In this document: positions 8,674-17,511 of the stretch, one piece after another
How the letters are laid out: every line of letters starts with the position of its first letter
Position numbering within the stretch: the first letter of the stretch is position 1
Source of the DNA: a virus
Direction: 5' to 3' (one strand)
DNA length: 26,521 nucleotides
Virus record (IMG/VR): IMGVR_UViG_3300029448_000359
Span: 1-26,521 of that record
Program-made: the position numbers and the translations under genes
The notes under the pieces: model-generated
Databases searched by the model: none
Seen by the model: the letters and a program-made list of their open reading frames with translations, nothing else
What the model was told of the DNA's origin: nothing

Positions 8674-11157
8674 TTAATTCCTCTTGTACGCATTAGATGA
8701 TGTAGAGCCTGATGGTGGTGTAACTGGTATCTCCCTTACTCCGGTTTGCATAACACCATTGTTATCTTCATAATCAAAAGGTTCTATAATAAAGAAACTA
8801 TTGCCTCTTTGAACATAAGGTATGCCATCTATATTTTCTAGCTTAACTGTGTTATCTATTTTTGACTGTTCTTTAATAATTTCAATCCTACCTTTTAGCA
8901 CCTCTAGCTGTCTTGTATTATATGCTTTGGCATTTTCTTTAGCTATATCAAGTTGATTCTCAAAAACTTTTAGTTGTCTTGTAGTAGACGCTTCTTGCTG
9001 TGTCTTTCTATAACCTTGGTCAAAGGCAAGTTGTAGTGTGTTGCTAAGCTGTGCAAAGTCCATAGTCTTATATGGTTTACCATTTAGAGTAATGTCGTAC
9101 TTACCATCAGACCGTGGATTAATACGAATATCCATACCTGAATATTGTGACCAAACCATAGCAGCTCTGTTCACACTACCATTCGCTAGGTCTTGTAAAC
9201 CTTGCATACCCTGTAAGTACATAATTTTATTCTCAGCTTTTTTAGCTTCTAACGCACCTTTAATACGAGTATCATTAGCAGCTACTTCTGCATTCATAGC
9301 AAGCTGGGTAAGTTCTTTAGCACGAGTTAGATTAGTTCCACCAGTATTCATAATTTGAGCAAATCTTCTGTAATAATCTGCTAAATCATTTTGGTATTGT
9401 AAATTAGCGTTAGTTTGATTAATAATTAACTCTCGTTCTTCAAGATAATTACGCAGATCAAACCCAAGTTTTGATGGATCATTTGTGTAGAATGCGGGTG
9501 GTTTGACTGTAGTGTCAACTTTAGGTTCTTTAGCTGGTGGTTTACCATCGTCAACCCCAACATTTCCTGACTGTATCTCAAGCGAACTTACATCAGTGCT
9601 AGATGTAGCTGTATTACCAGTGTTTGCTGATTTTGCAGATGTGTCTGTACTTGCATCTTCTGTTTTTAAACCTGCAATTTGATTGTTATTAACTACTGTA
9701 GTTGATGATCCTTGGCCAGCTGCTTGATTGTTTACTGCAGTAGAACTTGTTGTGGTCTGTATGTTTTGATTGTTAGCTGCAGCGGTAGACGCACCACCTT
9801 TAGGATAATAATAATCACCGACCTGCCCTAAATAATCTTGCAATCCTAAAAATGCAGAGTTGTATTTTGTGACTGATGCTAAAGTATTAGGCCCTGAAAA
9901 TTTCTTTATATCAGAAATATCATTAATACCAATATACTTGGTATACCCATCATAATACGCGGCGGCTCTAAACTTAGGGTCTACACCTTTTAGTCCTATC
10001 ATCTTATAATATAACAAACCTGCGGCAATTTGATCTTTTGCAATAACAAGATTACTGTGGTTTTTAGGTAGCCCACCTGCTGTTGCAGTTAGAGTTGCCC
10101 ATTCAGCGTCTGTCATATTAAGATTAGCAGGCTTAGGCCCTTTGAAATAATCTTTAACATCTCTAAAAGCTAGGCTTTGTATCTGTAATGGCCCTCTACT
10201 TTTAGATTTTTTCCTGTCACCAACGTTTCCAAAATTAGACTCAATAGCTAAAAGTGATAAAGCCTCACCTCTAGGTATACCTAGTTGGTCTGCAAGTATT
10301 GTAGCCGAAGCTGTAAACTCATTTTGAAACTTGTTATTTTTTACTGACTTTAGCGCATTTGAAATAAACGAGTTATCTACTGTAGCTGCAGCTAAGTCAT
10401 CTTGACTGCTGCTAGTACGAGGAACAAGCTCAGTGTTTGTTATTCCACGGATGCGAGCTTTAGTAAATGCGTCTGTTAAAACTTGATTAGGTCTATCATA
10501 CTTATCCACAAGTATAAGGCTACTACCATCACCAAACACATCTTTGATATTATACTCAACACCATTATGGATAACTAGCTTACCGCCATTTTTATCTATA
10601 ACCTTCCACGGGAAACCTTGCACATGCAGTGATTCTTTTTCTTCATCAGATACGTCATTCTCAGAAACTACACCTTTAGGAAAAAGTGCACTTAGGTCTG
10701 GATTCTGAAACTCAGGCAGAGGTATTTGGTCATTGGGTAGGTTTTGGTTATCACTAGGATTGATAACAGTTTTACTACTATCAAACTCAGGAACAACAGG
10801 AGGTTCGCCTGTTCCCTCTTGTTGACTTTTTTCAAAATCTCTAAGTATTTTATCTTTATAGAAAGGGTCTTCAAGAGGTAGCCCTTCTGCTACACCACCT
10901 TCTTGATCAACCATTGGAGGAGGTATATCTATATAATTACCACCGAACCTATCAAGATTTAGTCCTGCCATACCTTGAGTTACATCTGTAACAACAGGAG
11001 GTTTAGGTACTGTTAAGTTCTGTAAAGCAAGCCTCTCTTGGTCACGAGTAAAGTTTGCCCGTTGCAGAGCTTGTAATCTGTTTTCAGCTTCTGCACCCTC
11101 AACAAACTTATCTTGGTTTAAGTTTCCTGCTATGTTTCCAATGAGTCCTAATACCAT
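8674..11157 (-). CDS. Internal virion protein with soluble lytic transglycosylase domain
   Basis: 827 aa. Residues about 285-440 form an SLT/lysozyme-like fold: catalytic Glu is probably E306 in AIESNFGN, followed by GPLQIQS at 322 and later by GLLYYK and AAYYDGY, the usual order for transglycosylases of phage virions. The domain would cut peptidoglycan during genome ejection. It is flanked by a Pro/Asp-rich N-terminal part, a Ser/Thr/Asn/Gln-rich linker (about 450-560) and a charged helical C-terminal half (570-790). In T7 the equivalent domain is the N-terminus of gp16; here it is a separate protein upstream of the giant protein, in the place of gp15. The start ATG is at 11157, nine bases after the stop codon of the previous gene. 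Only two bases separate its stop from the next start. The domain call is firm; the ejection role rests on neighbours. Confidence 0.85.
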   Translation of the reverse strand: MVLGLIGNIAGNLNQDKFVEGAEAENRLQALQRANFTRDQERLALQNLTVPKPPVVTDVTQGMAGLNLDRFGGNYIDIPPPMVDQEGGVAEGLPLEDPFYKDKILRDFEKSQQEGTGEPPVVPEFDSSKTVINPSDNQNLPNDQIPLPEFQNPDLSALFPKGVVSENDVSDEEKESLHVQGFPWKVIDKNGGKLVIHNGVEYNIKDVFGDGSSLILVDKYDRPNQVLTDAFTKARIRGITNTELVPRTSSSQDDLAAATVDNSFISNALKSVKNNKFQNEFTASATILADQLGIPRGEALSLLAIESNFGNVGDRKKSKSRGPLQIQSLAFRDVKDYFKGPKPANLNMTDAEWATLTATAGGLPKNHSNLVIAKDQIAAGLLYYKMIGLKGVDPKFRAAAYYDGYTKYIGINDISDIKKFSGPNTLASVTKYNSAFLGLQDYLGQVGDYYYPKGGASTAAANNQNIQTTTSSTAVNNQAAGQGSSTTVVNNNQIAGLKTEDASTDTSAKSANTGNTATSSTDVSSLEIQSGNVGVDDGKPPAKEPKVDTTVKPPAFYTNDPSKLGFDLRNYLEERELIINQTNANLQYQNDLADYYRRFAQIMNTGGTNLTRAKELTQLAMNAEVAANDTRIKGALEAKKAENKIMYLQGMQGLQDLANGSVNRAAMVWSQYSGMDIRINPRSDGKYDITLNGKPYKTMDFAQLSNTLQLAFDQGYRKTQQEASTTRQLKVFENQLDIAKENAKAYNTRQLEVLKGRIEIIKEQSKIDNTVKLENIDGIPYVQRGNSFFIIEPFDYEDNNGVMQTGVREIPVTPPSGSTSSNAYKRN

Positions 11158-11166
11158 TCTAGACCC

Positions 11167-12531
11167 CTACGCTATCTGTCCAAATTGACTTTTCTTCTTG
11201 TTCTCCTCTATTTGCTTAGGAGTTATAACACCGGGTATATTACTATCCATCTGAGGTATATTGTTTGTGTTAAGACCTGCTACTGTTTGAGCATCTTTTG
11301 CTTTCTCAGCATCAGTCTTACCTCGATTTACTGCAAATGAACCAAAGAATTTTTGGATGTTATCTTTCTTTGCTTGTGCACTTGCTTGAGCTGCAGAGTC
11401 TTGTCCAGCATAAAAGTTAGCTAGTCCTAGCTGAGCATTTGCTGCATTTGTAGAAGCACTAGGGATAAGCCCAACGCCTGTACTTGTAGCTTTATTCTGG
11501 AGATCAACACCTGATAAGAAACCTCTGTCAAACGCAGATTGTACATTAGCACTACCTGATAATGCAGCTCGCCTCATATCACCTGAAGATACACCGCCTT
11601 CTCTTAAACCAGCTTTACGCTCAAACTCTCGTAGTTTACGACCTTCTGTAATTGCAGCTTTGTTAGCCGCTTGCAGACCAAAATAATTTGGATCGTAATA
11701 TCCAGCTTGAACCATATACTGTTTAGCGGCTTCCATCTTTTGATTAAATGCTGCTTCATCTTTTGCTTTAAGCGCTGTAAGTTCTGCTTTGTATTGTTCA
11801 ATAGCTTCTAGTGTTTCTGCACTTTGATTCGCTGGTGTACCAACAATCGCTTCTGCAGCTACAGCCCCACCAACCTGAAGCACAGCATTAGCTAGTGTTT
11901 CTGGATTAGTAAGTTTGCTTGCTACAAGCTGACCTGCATTACTTAAACCTGTTTTCATACTGTCTAGAAAACTTACTTTTGTAGCGGCATCTGCAGTGCT
12001 AGCAGCATTTGATAAAGTTGCGGCAGTACCAGAAGAAGTGGTCATAGCCGCTGGTACAATTTCTGCGCCAGCAACATTAGTTGTAGCTGAACCCGGAACC
12101 GCACTACCATCTAGTGTAGTAGCTGTGGTAGCCGTTGTCGTTGATTGAGCCGCTGGATTGCCGAACATTCCCGGTTTAGCAGCTGACATATAACCACTGA
12201 TACCACCTCCAATAAGTCCTGAGATAGCACCTGCTTTTACATCACCGCCTGTAACTTTAGCTGCAACAGCACCCAGTCCTGCACCAACGATTGCTGAGCT
12301 AACAGCCGCTGTAGCTGTAGCACCGATAGTCGCCGTAACCGCTGCACCGATAGCTGTAGACGCAACTAAAGAGCTTGCAATTATAGGAGCAGCAATAGGA
12401 ATAGCAACCGCTACAACAACTGCAACAAGTTTTTTTAATCCGCCACCATGATGTGTCATAGGAACGGGTGTTATAGTAGTCTCGCTAGTAGGGCCTATCG
12501 AAACTACTAGAGGATTTATTATAGTTTGCAT
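11167..12531 (-). CDS. Ala/Gly-rich membrane-active internal virion protein, T7 gp14-like position
   Basis: 454 aa. Residues about 33-118 are a long run of Ala, Val, Gly and Ile containing a candidate transmembrane helix (33-60) and a glycine-zipper-like part (80-115, with GAISGLIGGGISGY). Residues 235-345 are predicted helical and charged, with a YYDPNYFGL segment and a REFERKAGLREGG stretch. The composition and the position between the GNAT-like gene and the transglycosylase gene match the T7 gp14 class, which is ejected first and sits in the outer membrane. Sequence alone does not prove homology. The start is well supported: AAGGAGGT lies in the last codons of the upstream gene, four bases before this ATG, and the two genes abut without a gap. 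Confidence 0.65.
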   Translation of the reverse strand: MQTIINPLVVSIGPTSETTITPVPMTHHGGGLKKLVAVVVAVAIPIAAPIIASSLVASTAIGAAVTATIGATATAAVSSAIVGAGLGAVAAKVTGGDVKAGAISGLIGGGISGYMSAAKPGMFGNPAAQSTTTATTATTLDGSAVPGSATTNVAGAEIVPAAMTTSSGTAATLSNAASTADAATKVSFLDSMKTGLSNAGQLVASKLTNPETLANAVLQVGGAVAAEAIVGTPANQSAETLEAIEQYKAELTALKAKDEAAFNQKMEAAKQYMVQAGYYDPNYFGLQAANKAAITEGRKLREFERKAGLREGGVSSGDMRRAALSGSANVQSAFDRGFLSGVDLQNKATSTGVGLIPSASTNAANAQLGLANFYAGQDSAAQASAQAKKDNIQKFFGSFAVNRGKTDAEKAKDAQTVAGLNTNNIPQMDSNIPGVITPKQIEENKKKSQFGQIA

Positions 12532-13011
12532 TTAGACCTCCTTAGTTAAATCCTGTCTTAGTAGTGAATACTTTCGTTCAAAGCCCTGTGCTAATAATAT
12601 TTTCTCAATAGCTGGTGAGACTAGGCATTCCATTTTAGTAACTCCACAAATCTGTGCCCAACCACAAATCTGCTTCCAAAAATCTCTTATATTATGACGT
12701 AAATCTCTACCACCCAAAGCGACAATATTCATGGCTGTAAACTGTGGGTAGTATACAAGCTCTAACGCTAACGCTAATTTAACATCAGAAACTTCATCGT
12801 CATCATTTTTTATTGCAATAACGTATAGCTGTCCTTTAAGCGCACGATCATAGATATTATCTACAGTCATCTCGCCGTCCATAGCTCTGTCAATACACTC
12901 TTGAAACAGCGGTACACACGCACCCCAATACTTATCATACAACTCTTTTGTAGATAGAAGTTGTGCGTTGTATTTTTTAGTTTCTTTTTCTTGCACTACT
13001 TGTAACGACAT
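12532..13011 (-). CDS. GNAT-like small virion protein, T7 gp13-like position
   Basis: 159 aa. The layout looks like an acetyltransferase-type (GNAT) fold: an N-terminal helix (LYDKYWGACVPLFQECID), a central beta pair (GQLYVIAIKNDD and DVKLALALELVYYPQ), then a helix and the C-terminal strand segment CLVSPAIEKILLAQGFERKYSLLRQDL. I do not see a clear acetyl-CoA-binding R/Q-x-x-G-x-G/A loop, so catalysis is doubtful. Phage proteins of this type commonly lie just before the internal core genes, as T7 gene 13 does. Its start overlaps the previous stop as TAATG, and its final codons carry the ribosome site of the next gene. GNAT relationship is an inference from pattern; the position in the ejection module is clear. 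Confidence 0.55.
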   Translation of the reverse strand: MSLQVVQEKETKKYNAQLLSTKELYDKYWGACVPLFQECIDRAMDGEMTVDNIYDRALKGQLYVIAIKNDDDEVSDVKLALALELVYYPQFTAMNIVALGGRDLRHNIRDFWKQICGWAQICGVTKMECLVSPAIEKILLAQGFERKYSLLRQDLTKEV

Positions 13012-13826
13012 TAAACTTCACCGCCTTCTTCATATTGTTTAAGCATTCGATCAAAAAACTCTGTACCTTTTGCTTTTACAACATTCTTAGGAATGACGTA
13101 TTCTCCGCCTTCCATCTCGGCATTGTTAACACCAGCTACTTTAACTGGTATTCCACCTTGAGCATGTGACGGCCCGACAAGTACACCACCTTCATTCATC
13201 ATTTGTGGTGGTTGTGGTTGCATCATCTCTGCACTTTCAATCTGTACATCAGCTTCCATAGCTTTTGCTGCCATAAGTATAGCATTAATAAGACCCTCAT
13301 CGTATTGTTGAGGCATATCCTCTTCTGGAACTAATCCTCTTTGGATAGCCATCTGCCTAATCTGAGGATACATAGCTGGGTTTTGCTGTACTGTTCTAGC
13401 AAGTTGAATAATCATATTTAACTGATTAGCGTCTAGCTCACCTGATTGAATACCTGCCTCAATAGATGCTCGTATTCTAGCTACCACCTCTGGATTCTGC
13501 GCCAAAGTCTGGTCTATCTGACTATTCATTATCGCTGGATTAGTAGGGCCTTGTGGCATTTGTGGCTGCAACCCTGCTGGTGGAACCATACCACCTTCTT
13601 GAAATGTATCAGGTTGCATCCTAAAATCTAAAGCTGCAAACTGTGGATTTCCGCCTGTTACCCCTGTAGGTATTTCACCTAAAGCTGATTGTGTAACGGG
13701 AGGTGCAGGCATTGTTATTAATGTTTCGATCGCTGGTGGTAAATCCAATGACACAGAGTCAGGCACAGCTGGACTTACTAGCTCAGGAGCTTGCATCATA
13801 GGATCAGTTGTAGGTTTCATTACCAT
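13011..13826 (-). CDS. Structural or assembly protein with GPSHAQGG / EMEGGEYVI C-terminal motif
   Basis: 271 aa. The N-terminal third is Pro/Met/Gln-rich and probably disordered. The middle (about 105-200) is helical. The C-terminal 70 residues carry GGVLVGPSHAQGGIPV and then AEMEGGEYVIPKNVVKAKG, a motif seen near the ends of many phage tail and tape-measure-type proteins and in small standalone phage proteins. Its function is not known to me; it may be a binding or processing module for virion proteins. It follows the 123-aa gene by two bases and overlaps the GNAT-like gene as TAATG. A second ATG two codons in is an equally possible start, since both lie just downstream of AAAGGAC. Confidence 0.6.
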   Translation of the reverse strand: MVMKPTTDPMMQAPELVSPAVPDSVSLDLPPAIETLITMPAPPVTQSALGEIPTGVTGGNPQFAALDFRMQPDTFQEGGMVPPAGLQPQMPQGPTNPAIMNSQIDQTLAQNPEVVARIRASIEAGIQSGELDANQLNMIIQLARTVQQNPAMYPQIRQMAIQRGLVPEEDMPQQYDEGLINAILMAAKAMEADVQIESAEMMQPQPPQMMNEGGVLVGPSHAQGGIPVKVAGVNNAEMEGGEYVIPKNVVKAKGTEFFDRMLKQYEEGGEV

Positions 13827-13828
13827 GA

Positions 13829-14200
13829 TTACCGTCCTTTCATTTGTTTAATTAAAAAATTAAGTGTAGCTCTCATCTCAGCTACATCGCCAGCTAAGGT
13901 CTGTACATCCACGATAAGTTTTCGTACATCACTTAAATTAGCTAAATCATAAGCAGTACCACTTATAGTGATAGTAGAACCATCGCCTTTCGCAGTTACT
14001 TGTTGCATTTTTTGCTGACCCATTTGATTTACCGTAACTTGACCTTGTGTTACAGCTTTACTTACAGTGTCAGCTTCACCACGAAGTCCAGTTAAGAGTT
14101 CTACGTTTTCTTTAACTGAACTAATAAGTACAGTTTGATAATCTGTAAAACCCCCTTGTGGTACTGCTGGTACACTTGTAAATCTGTTAGCTACGCTCAT
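13829..14200 (-). CDS. Small virion-region protein of unknown function
   Basis: 123 aa, soluble, without membrane segment. A short N-terminal part (NRFTSVPAVPQGGFTDYQ) leads to a helix, then a beta-like stretch (GSTITISGTAYDLANLSD), then a C-terminal helix (DVRKLIVDVQTLAGDVAEMRAT) that looks like a coiled coil. Proteins with this general look occur next to tail genes in marine podoviruses. I cannot assign a role. It overlaps the end of the 801-aa tail gene by four bases (ATGA), which suggests translational coupling, with GAGGAC before the start. Confidence 0.6.
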   Translation of the reverse strand: MSVANRFTSVPAVPQGGFTDYQTVLISSVKENVELLTGLRGEADTVSKAVTQGQVTVNQMGQQKMQQVTAKGDGSTITISGTAYDLANLSDVRKLIVDVQTLAGDVAEMRATLNFLIKQMKGR

Positions 14201-16602
14201 GCTGTCCTCAATCCATATGGAGTCTCACCTATATGTATTGCCCGTATTCTTGACGAACCTGACACTCCGACTTCAAATGTATCACTTCTATACCCGGTTG
14301 GCAATCTAAATACTTCGTCAGAACTTATTGTTCCTTGAAATATTAACTGTTTATCAACAAATAACTTAAACGTTACAGGCAGTACACCTAATATATCTTT
14401 TTGAAATCGTGTTTGCCCATCTGCATTTATTGGGTATGAGTTTAAAGTACCTATATTTGACACTCTAGCTCCAGCATCTGTGTAATCTGTAGGCCCGTTA
14501 AGTGTTCCTAGTTGTATACTTTTAGCCCATATAGCATTGTTATAAGCTGGTATAGCATTATTAAAAGCAATTCTATTTTCAGTTTCTGTCCCGGGTGTTT
14601 CAAAATCTGCAATAACTCTGGCAGCGCCAAGGTTCATAAAATCTTTAGTTACAATGGTTTTTGATTTCCACTCTAGTGGAGAAAGAACTTCTTGTTTGTT
14701 ATCCCACTCATACAGATTACCCAAAGCATCACCAATATAATACATTATACCCGTTTCATAGTCAGTACACGCAGCAGAAAACGTATCTCGAATACTTACA
14801 AAAAACCCGCCTACTTTATCGTCTCGTTCATAAATAAATGATTCACTAGAGTGAGAACCAAAATACTTTCCATTATAGTAATGACCAATAAGAGTAGCAG
14901 GGTTGAGTTCTTCGTTCCAAGTATCCCAATCGTGGATAAGTTTAGTTACAAGGTCTATACCAGCCGATGGAGCGTAAGCAGCAAGACCACCATGAGTAGC
15001 CCACATAACTCCATAACCCATATTAACAACAGATTTTTTAGCAAGGCACGGGTATAATGTATCAATACGAGCAGATACCATAGTAGCGGGATCGTTACCT
15101 GACACTTGGTATGGATACTCTTTTGTAAGTACAATAATAAAACCCTGTATAGATTCTATTGCCACAATATCAGAATCAAATGTTAACCTAAATCGTTCTG
15201 GCCAAGCATGTGGTTTATCAGGAAAAGAAAAACATAACTGGTTATCAAAAAACCCAATAAGAATATTGTTGTGTGCTGCACGAATGCCTTTCATACCGGA
15301 AGGTGGCGGATCATTATCTTCAGAGTCTAATATCCTAGATAAACCTGATACAAGAAAGTCATCCGTAAAAGTAAAACTACCTCCATCACCCCAGTATCTA
15401 GCAGGTAAATCTAAGTTCTCAGAAACATCATGGAACACAGTGCCATTAGTATCAGCAGTTTCTCCAACAGCATTACCGCTATCACTAAATGTAAATGAAT
15501 ATTTATCAACAATAGACGCCACAGCAAACTCGCCATTCATACTGCCGCTATCTGTAGTCATACCAGACAGTTTAAATCTGTCAGTAACAATAAAATTGTG
15601 TGGTTCTGATAAAGTTAGAGTAACTACACTACCTTCTCGTTTTACTTTAGTAGTTGTTGTAGGAAACCATAATGTTCCCAGCTGAAAATACTCTGCAGCT
15701 GCTGCAGAAACAACAGTTCGATATAATCGTATACCCCGTATAAAATTTTGTGCAGGCACAGAAGGCTTTGCAGTAGGTAAGTTGGTTATATTTACAGTTT
15801 GACCTTCTTTAATATATACTTCGTTTGAAGGTAAAGATGGTATAGCTTCTTCGTCCCAAGGTGTTACCCATGTGTAAACATATGTTCTAATCTGTGTATT
15901 ACCTGCAAGCTCAGAACGACCAGTTGTGTTTACTGTTTTAGCTACAGCATCACCGGGACTAAAGTATGTAAAGTCAGTAGAATTAAGAACAGTAATTTCT
16001 ACGTTTGTAGCATTAAAAGATTTAGCCTCATCTGATGTACCAAAATCTCTAACTGACACAACATTACCTGAGCGTAAGTTGTGAGACGCTGCACCATAAA
16101 ATGTTGCAGTATTACCGCTATCTCTTTCATAATGTGTTGAACTTACAACACTAAAAGTTACAGCGGTAGCAGTTGGAGTTGTTTCAGGTAGTGGTAACCC
16201 AAGATCATAGTAGCCATTAGTTACAGGATACGGAGCACTTCCAGTAGTAGCTAAAGCGTAGTTAGACACTTTAGGTGTGCCATCGCCAGTATAATAAAAT
16301 CGTTGTTCGGTATCTTCTGTGTTAGAAGTAGTTGTCCAAGGTGCAGATGCAGTAGCAATATCTACATCATTGAGGTATGTAAGGAATACATTGTTACCGT
16401 TAGTAGGATTAGTAAGCTTATATAGTGTTTGAATTGTGCCCGTTCGCCCGACATTTTCAATAAGCTTCGGAGTCCTATAAGGTATAAGATCACCAGAATA
16501 CAATTTAACATTGAAAGCATTTTGGGCAGATCCATCAGGGAGTAACTCTGAAGATACTTTTGGGGCTTTCCCTAGAAACTTTGTTAGTTTTACTGATCCC
16601 AT
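14197..16602 (-). CDS. Large tail nozzle/hub structural protein
   Basis: 801 aa, rich in beta strands. The N-terminus (KLTKFLGKAPKVSSELLPDG, then AFNVKLYSGDLIPYRTP) and the central block YVYTWVTPWDEEAIPSLPSNEV with IRLYRT at 291 match a large tail protein of many podoviruses, placed where T7 gp12 (nozzle) lies, just before the internal core genes. The second half (about 420-700) has repeated strand-turn segments typical of a propeller-like hub. Two copies of an inserted Ig-like module are visible, at about 158-222 and 316-383, each with an HN-containing loop, a fold-internal N-G or N-A turn and an F-T-[YF] ending. TAATG overlap with the endolysin stop. The structural assignment is good, the exact tail position is inferred. 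Confidence 0.7.
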   Translation of the reverse strand: MGSVKLTKFLGKAPKVSSELLPDGSAQNAFNVKLYSGDLIPYRTPKLIENVGRTGTIQTLYKLTNPTNGNNVFLTYLNDVDIATASAPWTTTSNTEDTEQRFYYTGDGTPKVSNYALATTGSAPYPVTNGYYDLGLPLPETTPTATAVTFSVVSSTHYERDSGNTATFYGAASHNLRSGNVVSVRDFGTSDEAKSFNATNVEITVLNSTDFTYFSPGDAVAKTVNTTGRSELAGNTQIRTYVYTWVTPWDEEAIPSLPSNEVYIKEGQTVNITNLPTAKPSVPAQNFIRGIRLYRTVVSAAAAEYFQLGTLWFPTTTTKVKREGSVVTLTLSEPHNFIVTDRFKLSGMTTDSGSMNGEFAVASIVDKYSFTFSDSGNAVGETADTNGTVFHDVSENLDLPARYWGDGGSFTFTDDFLVSGLSRILDSEDNDPPPSGMKGIRAAHNNILIGFFDNQLCFSFPDKPHAWPERFRLTFDSDIVAIESIQGFIIVLTKEYPYQVSGNDPATMVSARIDTLYPCLAKKSVVNMGYGVMWATHGGLAAYAPSAGIDLVTKLIHDWDTWNEELNPATLIGHYYNGKYFGSHSSESFIYERDDKVGGFFVSIRDTFSAACTDYETGIMYYIGDALGNLYEWDNKQEVLSPLEWKSKTIVTKDFMNLGAARVIADFETPGTETENRIAFNNAIPAYNNAIWAKSIQLGTLNGPTDYTDAGARVSNIGTLNSYPINADGQTRFQKDILGVLPVTFKLFVDKQLIFQGTISSDEVFRLPTGYRSDTFEVGVSGSSRIRAIHIGETPYGLRTA

Positions 16603-17117
16603 TAGTCCTCAACCATTCCTAACGCAACTTCTGTTGCTTCATCGTTTCGCCTAGTCCAACCCCTACCGAACGCATCGAAGTGGTTTAGACCCTCATAAAA
16701 TCTTTGCCTTACCTGTTTAAATTTTTCTATCATAAACTTTGTATCTTGACCTACAACAAGTTCTAGTGTCTTTGGCCCTATCACGCCGTCCGGGTTAGCG
16801 CCACAACATTTTTGTATGCCTTTAGAACTTCTACTTACTCCAGAATTAACAGCCCAATCAAAAACAACGTAGTCCAAACCGGAAGGTAGTTCATCACAGT
16901 TTGCTTTTATCCAGTAGTTGTTTAGATATATTGGAGCAACATCTTCTGGTGTAAGCTTCATCATGTCTTGTTTATCGACTTCGTAGCCTAGCCATTCTTC
17001 ATAAACGCTTTTGGTCACCCCTAAATTAGTCATACCTCCGGGATCGCGTTCGTGATTTACAAATCCGCCTTCGTGCTTCAACAGAAGCTGTAGTGATTTA
17101 TCAAAGTTTTCTCTCAT
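16602..17117 (-). CDS. GH108-family endolysin (N-acetylmuramidase type)
   Basis: 171 aa, the usual length for this family. The N-terminal domain has the catalytic Glu in KHEGG (E16) and the DPGGMTNLGVT motif (25-35), both diagnostic for glycosyl hydrolase family 108 phage lysozymes. The C-terminal part has the PG_binding_3-type segment VVFDWAVNSGVSRSSKGIQ followed by DGVIGPKTLELV. It would hydrolyse the glycan backbone of the host wall at the end of infection. No signal peptide is present, so it depends on the holin encoded just upstream, with which it overlaps by four bases (ATGA). The ribosome site AAAGGA lies within the end of the holin gene. Confidence 0.93.
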   Translation of the reverse strand: MRENFDKSLQLLLKHEGGFVNHERDPGGMTNLGVTKSVYEEWLGYEVDKQDMMKLTPEDVAPIYLNNYWIKANCDELPSGLDYVVFDWAVNSGVSRSSKGIQKCCGANPDGVIGPKTLELVVGQDTKFMIEKFKQVRQRFYEGLNHFDAFGRGWTRRNDEATEVALGMVED

Positions 17118-17509
17118 TTAGTGATTCCTTTTTGCTTTTCATATGTCCTGAGTCCTCCGATTCCGAGCATGCCGCCCAAAACAGTTAGGAGTGTACCCAT
17201 ATCAAATTCAGGTAACTCAGGTAGTTCTGCACCAGCAAAAGATGCACCAAATATAATTAGGTCTTTGATTATAAAGTGGTATGCAAAAGCAATCGCGCAA
17301 ACCCAACCAACCGCTGGACGCCAACCGCCTTTGAAAAGTGATCCAGAAGCTGCTTCAGCCTTATTAACTTCGATTTGGGCGAGCGCTATCTGCTGGGCAT
17401 GTTTATCGGCCATCGTTGCCAAGTCGTGTGCAAGCTTTGCTTTTTGGTCTTTATCCTCTACAAACTTGTCAAGTAACCCAGTAACTGGCCCTATTAAACT
17501 TTGTAACAT
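17114..17509 (-). CDS. Holin of the GTA three-TM type
   Basis: 131 aa. An amphipathic N-terminal region (1-55) with a coiled-coil-like Lys/Ala/Gln stretch is followed by GGWRPAVGWVCAIAFAYHF (61-79), a hallmark of the holin family first named from gene transfer agents. Hydrophobic segments lie at about 65-90 and 104-121, and the tail is basic (YEKQKGITK). It would form the membrane lesion that releases the endolysin. The gene sits directly before the endolysin with an ATGA overlap. Its ribosome site GAGGAG is formed by the last two codons of the 74-aa gene, five bases before this ATG. Confidence 0.88.
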   Translation of the reverse strand: MLQSLIGPVTGLLDKFVEDKDQKAKLAHDLATMADKHAQQIALAQIEVNKAEAASGSLFKGGWRPAVGWVCAIAFAYHFIIKDLIIFGASFAGAELPELPEFDMGTLLTVLGGMLGIGGLRTYEKQKGITK

Positions 17510-17511
17510 AA

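Noticed and set aside
10692-10874. Minus-strand 60-codon ORF nested in the transglycosylase gene
   Set aside because: Lys/Leu/Ile-rich chance frame in AT-rich DNA, no ribosome site.
11604-11801. Minus-strand 65-codon ORF nested in the 454-aa gene
   Set aside because: No ribosome site and no family match; out-of-frame shadow.
15266-15685. Plus-strand ORF of 139 codons opposite the nozzle gene
   Set aside because: Antisense shadow of a strongly coding minus-strand frame, with no ribosome site or recognisable protein.
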